Source of the DNA: Candidatus Kuenenia stuttgartensis
GTDB taxonomy: Bacteria; Planctomycetota; Planctomycetia; Pirellulales; UBA1268
DNA: 33,119 nucleotides
Assembly (NCBI GenBank): GCA_945873085.1
Contig: CAMCCR010000011.1
Span: 1-33,119 of the forward strand
Direction: 5' to 3'
Shown here piece after piece: positions 7,706-16,075 of the stretch (position 1 is its first letter; each line of letters starts with the position of its first letter). The notes beneath the pieces were generated by a model, which ran no database searches, was not told the DNA's origin, and saw only the letters and a program-made list of their open reading frames with translations. Position numbers and translations under genes: made by a program.

Positions 7706-9211
7706 TCAACCGATCAGGGTACGGCGGAGGGCTTCGAGGCTCGTCGCCACCACATCGGCATCCGCCGGTCGATCGGCGGGATCGTGGGCGATCAAATGCA
7801 TGACAAGATCGGCCACGGCTGGTGGAACTTCCGGCGCTACGTCGGCAAGCGGTGTCGGTGTCCCCCGGGCGATCGCGGCCAACACGGCCACGAAGGAGCG
7901 CCCCTCGTAGGGCAGCCGCCCGGCGAGCATCTCGTAGAGGATCACCCCGAGCCCGAAGAGATCGGCACGTCCGTCGACGTCTCCGTCGGTGGCCCGTTCC
8001 GGTGCCATGTAGGACGGCGTGCCCACGACGAGGCCATCGAGGGTCAGGCTGTGACTCGGGGCGCTCGCCTCGCGAACCAGGCCGAAGTCGATGATCCGTA
8101 CACGCCGAGCCGGTCCGACGAGGATCACGTTGTCGGTCTTGATGTCACGGTGGACGAGGTTGTGGGCATGGGCTGCACCGAGACCGGCGGCGATCTCCTG
8201 GGCGATCCGCAGCGCCTCCGCGATCGGAAGCCGTTCCTCGTGGCGGAGATGATCGGCGAGCGACCGCCCCTCGAGGAACGGCATCACGAGGTAGGGAAGG
8301 CCTCCCTCCTCACCGACGTGATGGATGGTGACGACATGGGGGTGATCGATTCGTGCCACGGCCCGGCTCTCCCGGAGAAAGCGTTCGCGGGAGGTCGGCT
8401 CGATCGCCTTGGCGGGGAGCATCACCTTGATCGCTACGTCGCGGTCGAGTCGGTCGTCGTGGGCCAGCCACACTCGCCCCATCCCCCCCCTGCCGAGGAG
8501 ACGGACAACGCGGTGGCCTCCGATCGTCCGCGGGGCCAGCGGTTCCTCTTCCGCGACGCGGATGACGACGTTGTCGGACTCACCGTGGGCCATGCCCCCC
8601 CTCTCCAGCATGACCGTCTCCGCCTCGCGGACACCATGCTCGCCGGTATCCTCCGAGGTGGTGCGGACCACGAAGGTGCAGAAAGGATCCCCCCGGAGCA
8701 TGCAGGAGGTTTCCTCGATCTCCACCGTCTCGCCGTAGTGACGGGCCATGCCGCGGATCAGCCCCTGGGCCAGCCGGCACAACCGTCGTGCCGAGGCATA
8801 AATGAGATGAAGCTCGTGGGGATCGTGGCGGATCGTCTCGAGAACCGGTGGCTTGGCACCGGGATTCTTCGTCCGAACCAGCGCGTGGATGATTCCTTCG
8901 GTTTGCTCGATGAGATCGAGCAGGGTCCACGCCGGATCGACGGCCGCGCCGGCCACCTTGAGGAGGTGGGGGGCGAGAAACTCGCCGAATCGCTCGACGA
9001 CCACAGGGAGGCTCTCGCCCGTGGCGTCGGCGATCGACCCCAGCATGGCGACGGCGGCCTCGTCCGGATAGACGCTGGAGGGGAGATATCGCTCGGTCGT
9101 CTTCGGCGACTGGGAGGTTTGCCCGGCGCGATCGTCCGGCTGGCGCATCGCGCCGCCCGACGGGGACGTGCCGATGAACTTCTGCAGAAAGAAGAAGATC
9201 AGTCCGTGCAC
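7706..9211 (-). CDS. H-NOX heme/NO sensor domain fused to a Hanks-type Ser/Thr protein kinase
   Basis: This 501-residue soluble protein has no membrane segment. The GTG start (9211) has GGAG upstream and gives MHGLI, the N-terminus typical of H-NOX (HNOB) domains. Residues 1-185 fit H-NOX: proximal heme ligand H109, then P122, then Y138-x-S140-x-R142. Spacings His-to-Pro (13) and His-to-Tyr (29) equal those I recall for the Thermoanaerobacter H-NOX (H102, P115, Y131). The distal-pocket position matching its O2-binding Tyr140 is L147, predicting an NO/CO rather than O2 sensor. Cysteines C145, C170 and C178 recall the zinc/redox cysteines of some H-NOX proteins. After a 40-residue linker comes a complete kinase: GRGGMGRV (240-247), K262, HRDIKTDN (354-361), DFG (375-377), APE (403-405). 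The lipoprotein gene lies upstream on the same strand. The substrate is unknown. Confidence 0.9.
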   Translation of the reverse strand: MHGLIFFFLQKFIGTSPSGGAMRQPDDRAGQTSQSPKTTERYLPSSVYPDEAAVAMLGSIADATGESLPVVVERFGEFLAPHLLKVAGAAVDPAWTLLDLIEQTEGIIHALVRTKNPGAKPPVLETIRHDPHELHLIYASARRLCRLAQGLIRGMARHYGETVEIEETSCMLRGDPFCTFVVRTTSEDTGEHGVREAETVMLERGGMAHGESDNVVIRVAEEEPLAPRTIGGHRVVRLLGRGGMGRVWLAHDDRLDRDVAIKVMLPAKAIEPTSRERFLRESRAVARIDHPHVVTIHHVGEEGGLPYLVMPFLEGRSLADHLRHEERLPIAEALRIAQEIAAGLGAAHAHNLVHRDIKTDNVILVGPARRVRIIDFGLVREASAPSHSLTLDGLVVGTPSYMAPERATDGDVDGRADLFGLGVILYEMLAGRLPYEGRSFVAVLAAIARGTPTPLADVAPEVPPAVADLVMHLIAHDPADRPADADVVATSLEALRRTLIG

Positions 9212-9347
9212 CAGTCCGCTCCGTCGACGGCGTCGCCCTGTTCCTTCGTCCCGCGGGGTCGAGTCTGACAGATGATGGCGTCGTGGGAAAGGATCCCGGC
9301 GGGGGGATTTGCCGGCTGCCGGGGGGCGACGATTCGTGTCGCGCTGC

Positions 9348-10550
9348 TCACTCCGCCGCCGTCCCGCACACCCGCTCGCGGTAGAGCCGCAGGCCGTGGA
9401 CGGCGTGGTAGAGCGCGCCGCATTCGACGTCGACGTCGGCGGTTTGTTCGAGGAGCGTGACGAGCCTCGTGGCTGCCCGCGTCACCCACGGCTCGGCAAG
9501 CCGCTCGTCGTCGAGCGCCGCGACAAGGAACTCGAAGATGTGCCCAGTGGCACCGAGGCGGGCAAAGACATCGGCGGAGGTGCCGGGACGCTCGAAGAAG
9601 TGGACCGAGAAGCTGCCGTCGGGCTGCTGGTGGCGGCGGGCGATTTCGATGCACGCCTCGATCCTCGCCTCCGCTTCGGCCCAGCAGCCGCGCTCGCTGC
9701 CTTGCTCGCTGCCGTTGGCGCCGGCCCGGTGGGCAGCGAGGGCCTGCACGAGGCCGAACAGCCGATGGCATCCGCCACAGGCGGCGCCGTCGATGTCGGC
9801 TGCCGCCTCCATGGCCACGACATCCTCGATCGTCCATGTCCGGCCGTCGCTCGAGGTCCAAGAGCTCTCCGGAGGGAGCCAGGCGGAGAGGGCCATGAGT
9901 GTCCAGGTCGCCTCGCGGCCCGGGCGGATGTCGGCCTGGGCCTGGGAGAGGAGATCGCGGAGGGTGTGGAGCTTGCCGTTGACCGAGATCGGCGTGTCGA
10001 CGGACAGGCCGTCGAGGCCGCATTGGGCGAGGTAGCCGATCCACTGGTCGGGATGCCCCTGGCCGGTCGTGCTTCCCTCCTCGATCGTCGCCACCACTCC
10101 CTGGCTCCCCGGCCGCAACCGCCAGCCGCGCAAGGCCCCGCCATCGAGCAGCCAGGCGAGCGCCGTCGTCTTCCCGCCGGCCGTGGCCAGCGGGAGCTCG
10201 TCGCCGAAGGCGAGGATTCCATGAACGACCTGCCAGGCGCCGGTGACCCGCTGGTCGAGGAGGCGGCCGTCCCGGGCGTGGGCGAGGGCCCGGTCGATCC
10301 GCACGCACAGATTCACTTCGTCGCTGGCCCGCTCGGCAGCCACGCCGACCGCCGAGTCGGCCGTGGGGCTGCATCCTGGGGCCGCTCCGACGGCGATCCC
10401 CGCCAAGACGATCAGCGTCAGCGTTGGCCAGCCTGGCAGCCAACAACGAGACGAGTGAACCGGCGCGGCAAGCGGTCCGTAGAAGGTGGTCATGGAGACG
10501 GTCAGCAGGCCTTGTTGCCAGGGAGAGAGCGGGAAAAGTCGATAGCTCAC
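9348..10550 (-). CDS. Uncharacterised exported lipoprotein with a CxxCH motif
   Basis: I do not recognise a named family. The protein has up to 400 residues. A hydrophobic segment LTLIVLAGIAVGAAPGC ends in a lipobox-like APGC (Cys60), suggesting export and lipidation. GTG 10550 has an AGGGGGG stretch upstream; ATG 10493 is an alternative that would give a shorter signal. The body is rich in helical repeats reminiscent of alpha-toroid (terpenoid-cyclase-like) proteins, for example HQQPDGSFSVHFF and GHIFEFLVAAL. It contains CGGCH at 258-262, formally a c-type heme-binding pattern, but a single such motif in this helical context may be chance. It lies 136 bases upstream of the H-NOX kinase gene on the same strand, so the two may be expressed together. 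Confidence 0.7.
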   Translation of the reverse strand: MSYRLFPLSPWQQGLLTVSMTTFYGPLAAPVHSSRCWLPGWPTLTLIVLAGIAVGAAPGCSPTADSAVGVAAERASDEVNLCVRIDRALAHARDGRLLDQRVTGAWQVVHGILAFGDELPLATAGGKTTALAWLLDGGALRGWRLRPGSQGVVATIEEGSTTGQGHPDQWIGYLAQCGLDGLSVDTPISVNGKLHTLRDLLSQAQADIRPGREATWTLMALSAWLPPESSWTSSDGRTWTIEDVVAMEAAADIDGAACGGCHRLFGLVQALAAHRAGANGSEQGSERGCWAEAEARIEACIEIARRHQQPDGSFSVHFFERPGTSADVFARLGATGHIFEFLVAALDDERLAEPWVTRAATRLVTLLEQTADVDVECGALYHAVHGLRLYRERVCGTAAE

Positions 10551-10641
10551 GGCTTGTGTCCCCCCCTAGAATAGCTTCGTCGCTCCGGTGGTGCCGTCCC
10601 CGCCGTGACGCTTCCCCTTTCATCTGCCATCAGGAATCCCG

Positions 10642-11340
10642 ATGCCCTTTTTCTACTTCGACCCCGCCTACATGCTCGCCATCGCCCCGGCGATGCTCTT
10701 GGCGATGTGGGCCCAGTGGCGGGTGCACGCCACGTTCGCGGCGGCGTCGCAGGAGCCGGCGCCCCTGTCGGGGGCTGCGGCCGCCCGACACATCCTCGAT
10801 TCGGCCGGGGCCACGGAGGTTGCCGTCGAGCAGGTGCCAGGGACGCTCACCGATCACTACGACCCACGGACGAAGGTGCTGCGCCTCTCCGATGCCGTCT
10901 ACTCCAGCCGGTCGCTCGCCGCGGTGGGGATCGCCGCCCACGAGGCGGGCCACGCCCTCCAGGATCACACCGGCTATCCGCTGATGTCGCTGCGGAACGC
11001 CGCCGTCGGCATCGCCAACATCGGCAGTGGCTTCGGGCTGACGGTGTTCATGTTCGGCTTGATGTTTGCCTCCCGGCCGATGGCCTGGGTGGGGATCGGC
11101 CTGTTCGCCGCCACGGTCTTCTTCCAGCTCGTCAATCTCCCGGTGGAGATCGACGCCAGCAACCGGGCCAAGCGGCAACTCGTCGCGCTCGGCATCGTCC
11201 CTGGCGCCGACATGCCGCATGTCAACAAGGTGCTCAACTCGGCCGCGTGGACGTATGTCGCGGCGACGCTTCAGAGCGCCCTGACGCTCATCTACTACGC
11301 CAGCTACCTCACCGGTGGTGACCGCGATTCGGAAAGCTGA
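10642..11340 (+). CDS. Membrane zinc metallopeptidase, YugP family
   Basis: This is a 232-residue putative neutral zinc metallopeptidase of the YugP/Zn_peptidase_2 type. The zinc motif HEAGH is at 100-104. An N-terminal membrane segment (about residues 8-24) and two or three hydrophobic segments after the active site (FGLTVFMFGLMFA, MAWVGIGLFAATVFF, and near 212-226) fit the family topology. FDPAYMLAIAPAMLLAMWAQ is a typical start. ATG 10642 gives the expected family length. It probably cleaves membrane or exported proteins, but the target is unknown. It converges on the DUF4159 gene, with hairpin repeats in between. Confidence 0.9.
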   Translation: MPFFYFDPAYMLAIAPAMLLAMWAQWRVHATFAAASQEPAPLSGAAAARHILDSAGATEVAVEQVPGTLTDHYDPRTKVLRLSDAVYSSRSLAAVGIAAHEAGHALQDHTGYPLMSLRNAAVGIANIGSGFGLTVFMFGLMFASRPMAWVGIGLFAATVFFQLVNLPVEIDASNRAKRQLVALGIVPGADMPHVNKVLNSAAWTYVAATLQSALTLIYYASYLTGGDRDSES

Positions 11341-11346
11341 TCGGCG

Positions 11347-11366
11347 CCGGCCCTCAAGACGGCCGG
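11347..11366 (+). terminator. Short hairpin after the zinc peptidase
   Basis: CCGGCC and GGCCGG (6 bp) flank an 8-base loop, 7 bases after the stop at 11340 and directly beside the tandem hairpin array. There is no T-run. It may work together with the array. Confidence 0.35.
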
Positions 11367-11485
11367 ACCAAATCAACCACGGCTCGTGGTTGAGGGACCA
11401 AATCAACCACGGCTCGTGGTTGAGGGACCAAATCAACCACGGCTCGTGGTTGAGGGACCAAATCAACCACGGCTAGTGGTTGAGG
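11366..11485. repeat. Four tandem 30-bp hairpin repeats overlapping a stop codon
   Basis: Four exact-length head-to-tail units run 11366-11395, 11396-11425, 11426-11455 and 11456-11485. Units 1-3 are identical; unit 4 differs at one base (11475, C to A). Each unit holds a 9-bp inverted repeat, TCAACCACG-GCT-CGTGGTTGA. The change in unit 4 breaks one base pair but creates the TAG stop of the DUF4159 gene (11473-11475). There are no spacers, so this is not CRISPR. It lies between convergent genes, and a bidirectional terminator or RNA 3'-end protector is the most likely role. Confidence 0.95.
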
Positions 11486-13872
11486 GAATAGAGGAGAATG
11501 TTGAGGGCGATCTTCTCGGCGTCATCCCGGCTGTAGCCGGTGCACTCCATCGAGTTTTGCTTCTCGAGCGCGCAGGAAAGATCGTAGGGGGAGAAGATCA
11601 CGGCCCAGCGGTCTCCCATCCGCACCCCCTCGAGCTTCGGTGGCACCTGCCGCTTCCGGGCCGTCATCGGGCCGTCCCCGCCGCCGGCAGGCTCGCGGAG
11701 CGTCACGGAGCGCACGTCGTAACCGCCGTATTCACCCTTCGTGTAAAGCGGGTCATCGGCGGGGATCTCCTCGAGCGTTGCCTCGGGGAGAATGGCGGCG
11801 ATCTCCGCCCGGAAGGCGGTGGTAAATCCAGGCGAGGCGCAGACGCTGTCGGCGAGGAGGGTGCCCCCCCGCTCGAGAAAAGCTTTCAGCCGCTGCCGCC
11901 GCGGGGCGTCGAAGGTGAAGCCCTGCCTCCCGTGCATGAACACGAGGTGATAGTCGAACAGCCCCGGCTCGGCAGGATCGACGAGGAGAGGCTGCTCGTC
12001 GACGCGGACACCGAGTTCGCGGGCCGCCGCCCGGAGGATGTTTGCCAGCGCCGCCGGCGCCGCGTCGCACATCCCGGAGTGGCGCAGCTTGCCGATCGAG
12101 AGCTGGCCCCGGTCGAACTGGTCGCGAGCCTTGGCCGCCTGAGGGAGATCGAGCGTGAACAGCTCGTCCTTCCGCTTCAGCTCCCGGTTGGTGGCGTAGG
12201 CGATGACGTTGGTGCCGATCGCCAGGGCGGCCTCGACCTCGGTGCGGATCGCGGCGGGGAGCGCCCGGGATTGCGTCTCCCCCACCTCCCACAGGCAGGA
12301 GAGGCTCGGCATCGCGGCGGCGTTCTTCTCGAGATCCGTGGGCGGGGCGTAGATCAGGCAGGTGCGGCAGCCGTAGTCGACGCCGAGCAGCGGCCGGTGG
12401 AGTTCCGGTGGGACGATCTCCTCGGCATGCCAGGCGGGATGCTCCGGCGGGAGAAGGCGGAGCTGGTACTCGGGCTCAGGGAAGATTTCGCCGACGAGTT
12501 GGCGGAGGCGGACATCGAAATCGCCGCTCGATGGGCAGCAGGCCTCGGCGAACACGAAACCCCCCTCGTCGATGTAGCGCCTGAGCCGCGGGCCGGCGTC
12601 GGGGCCGAGTTCGAAGGCCGACTTGCCGGAGATCCACAGCACCGGCGCCTGGAGGAGATCCTCGAGCGTCGCCGTCTGGGTCTCGACGATGTGCCAGGAG
12701 AGTCCGGCGGGGTAGTCCTTCTTCCAGCGTGATTCGACATGCTCGACGAGATGGGCGATGTCGTGGCCGTGCCTGTTCCAGTCGGAGTCGGGGGCGTGCC
12801 GGCTCTTGGCGACGATCACAGGCCTCCGCCCCTTGGCGAGGAACAGCAGCGCGAAGCTCGTGGCGACGACTGGATCCTCGATTCGCCCCCCCCGGAACGC
12901 CCCGGTGAGGTTGTCCTGGGTGCTGATGAACATCTTCGCCCCCTCGAGATACCAATCGGCATCGCCGATGAACCGTCGGGCGGTGAACCGGCCGACCCGC
13001 TCGAGGCCGTAGAGGTAGTAATGGAGCCATGTCTGGCCCGCCATCGGATTCTCCACCACCGAGAACCGCCTCCCGAGCCACTCAAGCCCCCGCTCCACCA
13101 GCTTCGGGGAAGCCCCGCCGCCGCAGCAGGCGACGGAATCACGCGTCGCGCGGGCTGCCGGCGCGCCGACATGCTGGGAGGTGATCCAGACACTGGCGAT
13201 GCCGGCGCATGTCATGCTCCCCGAGCCGCCGGCATTGCCGATCGTGTAGCCCCACGAGCCGTCGGCATTGGCGGACGACACCCAGTATTGTTGCGCCCGG
13301 ACCCACACCTCCTGCTTGACGCGGACCCCGACCCGATCGGCTTCGTGGAGGGCGAGGAGCGCGAACTGGGAGTTGGAATTGTCGCCCGTCCCCTTGGCCC
13401 TGCCGTACGACCACGAGCCGGTTGCCTGCCCCTGCGAGACCTGCGTTCCCTCGAGCCACTCGACGTTCCGCTGGAGGATCGCCCGATCGTCCTCGGGCGA
13501 GAGCATCGCCAGGAGCATCGTCTGGAGCGACACCGAGTAGGTCTCCTCAGGCTTCTGGCGACGGATCCACTCGAGCCCGCGCTGCATCTGGGCGTGATCG
13601 GAGGCGACGCCCGCATTGGCCAGCGCCAGCATCACCAGCGCCGTGGCGCCGACACGGGTGTCGTCGGCCCGCATCGCCACCTGCCAGGAGCCGTTGGGCT
13701 CCTGTTCCCGGAGGAGCCAGTCGCGGGCTTTCTCGATCGACCGTTGAATCTTCTCCGGGGAAACCTTCGCCCCCTCGCGGTCGGCGGAGAAGCCGACGCG
13801 GCCCGATGTGAGCGTGCCGCCGAAGACGATGGCACCGACCAGCACGGCAAAGAAGAGACGGCGGGGAGGCAT
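11473..13872 (-). CDS. Exported alpha-toroid and DUF4159 domain protein
   Basis: This is a 799-residue exported protein. Residues 1-30 form a signal peptide (hydrophobic FFAVLVGAIVFGGTL, likely cleavage near FSA-D). Residues about 40-330 are an alpha-toroid of the prenyltransferase/squalene-cyclase type, with repeats such as DWLLREQEPNGSW, GLEWIRRQKPEETYS and QQYWVSSANADGSWGY. Two related DUF4159-like parts follow: APVLWISGKSAF...YIDEGGFVFAEACC near 410-460, and YHLVFMHGRQGF...FLERGGTLLADSVCASPGF near 640-690. DUF4159 proteins often accompany MoxR/DUF58/VWA operons, and this gene is divergent from exactly such an operon. Function is unknown; an envelope or stress role is inferred from context. 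The last codons (SLNH, stop) lie inside the tandem repeat array. Confidence 0.88.
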   Translation of the reverse strand: MPPRRLFFAVLVGAIVFGGTLTSGRVGFSADREGAKVSPEKIQRSIEKARDWLLREQEPNGSWQVAMRADDTRVGATALVMLALANAGVASDHAQMQRGLEWIRRQKPEETYSVSLQTMLLAMLSPEDDRAILQRNVEWLEGTQVSQGQATGSWSYGRAKGTGDNSNSQFALLALHEADRVGVRVKQEVWVRAQQYWVSSANADGSWGYTIGNAGGSGSMTCAGIASVWITSQHVGAPAARATRDSVACCGGGASPKLVERGLEWLGRRFSVVENPMAGQTWLHYYLYGLERVGRFTARRFIGDADWYLEGAKMFISTQDNLTGAFRGGRIEDPVVATSFALLFLAKGRRPVIVAKSRHAPDSDWNRHGHDIAHLVEHVESRWKKDYPAGLSWHIVETQTATLEDLLQAPVLWISGKSAFELGPDAGPRLRRYIDEGGFVFAEACCPSSGDFDVRLRQLVGEIFPEPEYQLRLLPPEHPAWHAEEIVPPELHRPLLGVDYGCRTCLIYAPPTDLEKNAAAMPSLSCLWEVGETQSRALPAAIRTEVEAALAIGTNVIAYATNRELKRKDELFTLDLPQAAKARDQFDRGQLSIGKLRHSGMCDAAPAALANILRAAARELGVRVDEQPLLVDPAEPGLFDYHLVFMHGRQGFTFDAPRRQRLKAFLERGGTLLADSVCASPGFTTAFRAEIAAILPEATLEEIPADDPLYTKGEYGGYDVRSVTLREPAGGGDGPMTARKRQVPPKLEGVRMGDRWAVIFSPYDLSCALEKQNSMECTGYSRDDAEKIALNILLYSLNH

Positions 13873-13930
13873 CGGGAAACCCCGGGGCGGTGACGAGGAG
13901 GGCGGTCCTTCCCCTCCGGAAAGCCCTTTC

Positions 13931-13936
13931 AGTCTA
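13931..13936 (-). promoter_or_regulatory. Candidate -10 box for the DUF4159 gene
   Basis: TAGACT on the minus strand lies about 60 bases upstream of the ATG at 13872. No convincing -35 was found. Confidence 0.3.
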
Positions 13937-13972
13937 CCGGCCGACAGGGAAACCGCCGTGCCACGCGGCCGG

Positions 13973-14002
13973 TTTGCGGGGTTTGGTGCCTAGGCCGATA
14001 CT
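13973..14002 (+). promoter_or_regulatory. Candidate promoter of the MoxR operon
   Basis: TTTGCG (13973-13978), 18 bases and GATACT (13997-14002) lie about 58 bases upstream of the GTG at 14060 in the divergent intergenic region. Both hexamers are partial matches. Confidence 0.45.
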
Positions 14003-14059
14003 TGGGTCTCCCCGTCCCTTGTCACCGGTGCGGGGGCCCGCCAAGGAGGGAACTGCTCC

Positions 14060-15085
14060 GTGTCGACGACCCCGCGCCCGAAATCCCTCGACGACATCCT
14101 CGTCGAGTTCAGCCAGCACCGGAAGCTGATGCAGGAGGAACTGCAGAAGGTGATCGTCGGACAAAACGACGTCATCGAGCAACTCTTCGCCGCGATCTTC
14201 ACCCGCGGCCACTGCCTCCTCGAGGGGGTGCCCGGGCTCGCAAAGACGCTCATGGTGTCGACGCTCGCGCGGATCCTCGATGTCGGCTTTAAGCGGGTGC
14301 AGTTCACCCCCGACCTCATGCCCTCCGACATCACCGGCACCAACGTCCTCGAGGAGGATGAGTCTGGCCGCCGCAGCTTCCGCTTCGTCGAGGGGCCGAT
14401 CTTCACGAACATCCTCCTCGCCGACGAGATCAACCGCACGCCGCCGAAGACGCAGGCGGCCCTCCTCCAGGCGATGCAGGAGCGCGAAGTCTCGGTGGGG
14501 CAGGAGACCTACCAGCTCCCCGATCCGTTCTTCACGATCGCCACGCAAAACCCGATCGAGCAGGAGGGGACCTACCCGCTCCCGGAGGCGCAGCTCGACC
14601 GCTTCATGTTCAACATCAAGGTCGGCTATCCCTCCGCCAGCGAGGAGGAGCAGATCCTCATGGCGACCACCCGGTCGGAGAAGCCGGAAGTGCGGAAAGT
14701 GCTCTCCGGGAGAGCGATCGTCAACATCCAGAAGCTCGTCGGGAGCGTGGCGGTGAGCGAGTATGTCGTCAAGTACGTCGCCCGCCTCGTCCGCGCCACC
14801 AGGCCGAAGGATCCGCAGGCCCCGTCCTATGTCGCCGAGCTCGTCGACTGGGGCGCCGGTCCCCGCGCCGGCCAGTTCCTCATCCAGGGTGGGAAGGCGA
14901 TGGCAGCGATGGACGGCCGCTTCAGCGTCTCCATCGACGATGTGCGGCGGATCGCCGTGCCTGTGCTCCGCCATCGGATCGCCACCAACTTCCAGGCTCA
15001 GGCCGACGGCCTGACCAGCGAGTCGATCGTCGAGCGGCTCGTCCGCGAGGTGCCGGAGCCGGAGATTCCCAAGCTCGTGAAGTGA
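14060..15085 (+). CDS. MoxR-family AAA+ ATPase
   Basis: This is a 341-residue MoxR ATPase, a chaperone-like AAA+ protein that usually acts with VWA-domain partners. The GTG at 14060 follows AAGGAGG. The Walker A motif is the family's variant GVPGLAKT (56-63), Walker B is ILLADEIN (118-125) and sensor 1 is ATQNP (161-165). The FTPDLMPSDITGT and EGTYPLPEAQLDRF blocks are diagnostic. It is the first gene of an operon with DUF58, BatA and VWA proteins. Related operons have been linked to aerotolerance, envelope stress and metal-cofactor insertion; which applies here is unknown. Confidence 0.95.
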   Translation: MSTTPRPKSLDDILVEFSQHRKLMQEELQKVIVGQNDVIEQLFAAIFTRGHCLLEGVPGLAKTLMVSTLARILDVGFKRVQFTPDLMPSDITGTNVLEEDESGRRSFRFVEGPIFTNILLADEINRTPPKTQAALLQAMQEREVSVGQETYQLPDPFFTIATQNPIEQEGTYPLPEAQLDRFMFNIKVGYPSASEEEQILMATTRSEKPEVRKVLSGRAIVNIQKLVGSVAVSEYVVKYVARLVRATRPKDPQAPSYVAELVDWGAGPRAGQFLIQGGKAMAAMDGRFSVSIDDVRRIAVPVLRHRIATNFQAQADGLTSESIVERLVREVPEPEIPKLVK

Positions 15086-15160
15086 TCCCTGCGGGCTGTC
15101 CGCAGGATGACAGCAGGGCTCGTTGCCCGCGTCGGTCCCCTTTCCCTGGCGACGGACTCC

Positions 15161-16060
15161 ATGGTGCGTGCGGTCGAGGAATATCTGAAGCCCCAGGTCG
15201 TGCGTCAGATCGCGCGGCTGGATCTGCGTGCGCAGTTCATCGTCAAGGGATTCCTCCAGGGGCTCCACGCCAGCCCCTACCAGGGCTTCTCGGTCGAGTT
15301 CAGCGAGCACCGAAAATACACCCATGGCGACGATCCCAAGGACATCGACTGGCTCGTCTACGCCAAGACCGACAAGCACTACGTCAAGAAGTTCGAGGCC
15401 GAGACCAACATCACCGGGTATCTCGCCATCGACGCCAGCGCCAGCATGGCGTACACCCATCGCCAGGAGCTCACGAAGCTCGACTACTCGATCTCTCTGG
15501 CGGCCGCGCTCTGCTGGCTCATGATCCACCAGCAGGATCCCTGCGGACTGATGGTGTTTGACGAGAAGCTCCACTCGAGCCTCCCGGCGCGGTCGAAGCG
15601 GTCGCAGATCGCGCAGGTGCTCTCCGTCCTTTCCAAAGTGAAGCCCTCGCGGCGGACCGACATCGCGCGGAGCCTCATCCAGATCGGGGCCATGCTCCGC
15701 CACCGCTCGCTCGTGATGGTGTTCAGCGATCTGCTCGCCGACCCGGAGCCGGTCCGCGACGCGCTCCTTCGGCTGCGGCATCGGGGGCACGACGTGATCC
15801 TGTTCCATATCCTCGATGAGGCGGAGGTCGCCTTCCCCTTTGACGGGATGGTCGAGTTCACGGAGCCGGAGACGGATGAGAAGCTCGTCGTCGACGCCGA
15901 TGGCGCCCGTCGGGAATACCTCGAGGCGGTGCAGGCCTTCCGCGAGGACTACCGGCGCACCTGCTTCCACGCCGGGATCGACTATGTCCCGCTCGACACG
16001 AGCATGCAGTTCGACCGCGCCCTGATGGAGTATCTCGTCAGTCGCCGGAATCGTTTTTAG
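15161..16060 (+). CDS. DUF58 domain protein (VWA-like)
   Basis: This 299-residue protein has the DUF58 signature HGDDPKDIDWLVYAKTD (56-71) and an intact MIDAS motif DASAS (91-95) of its VWA-like part. I chose ATG 15161 because the protein then begins MVRAVEEYLKPQVV, close to the family N-terminus. ATG 15107 would add 18 residues. No membrane segment is seen, so it is likely cytoplasmic, near the membrane proteins encoded downstream. It is expected to be a MoxR partner. The gap to the MoxR stop is 75 bases. Confidence 0.92.
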   Translation: MVRAVEEYLKPQVVRQIARLDLRAQFIVKGFLQGLHASPYQGFSVEFSEHRKYTHGDDPKDIDWLVYAKTDKHYVKKFEAETNITGYLAIDASASMAYTHRQELTKLDYSISLAAALCWLMIHQQDPCGLMVFDEKLHSSLPARSKRSQIAQVLSVLSKVKPSRRTDIARSLIQIGAMLRHRSLVMVFSDLLADPEPVRDALLRLRHRGHDVILFHILDEAEVAFPFDGMVEFTEPETDEKLVVDADGARREYLEAVQAFREDYRRTCFHAGIDYVPLDTSMQFDRALMEYLVSRRNRF

Positions 16061-16075
16061 GAAGCCGCCCCCTCC

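Noticed and set aside
10630..11466. Open frame reading SLNHEPWLIW repeats on the minus strand, continuing opposite the zinc peptidase
   Set aside because: It is the read-through of the repeat array beyond the DUF4159 stop and an antisense shadow of a real gene.
11366..11485. CRISPR array
   Set aside because: The 30-bp units are directly adjacent with no spacers, and the last copy is part of a coding sequence.
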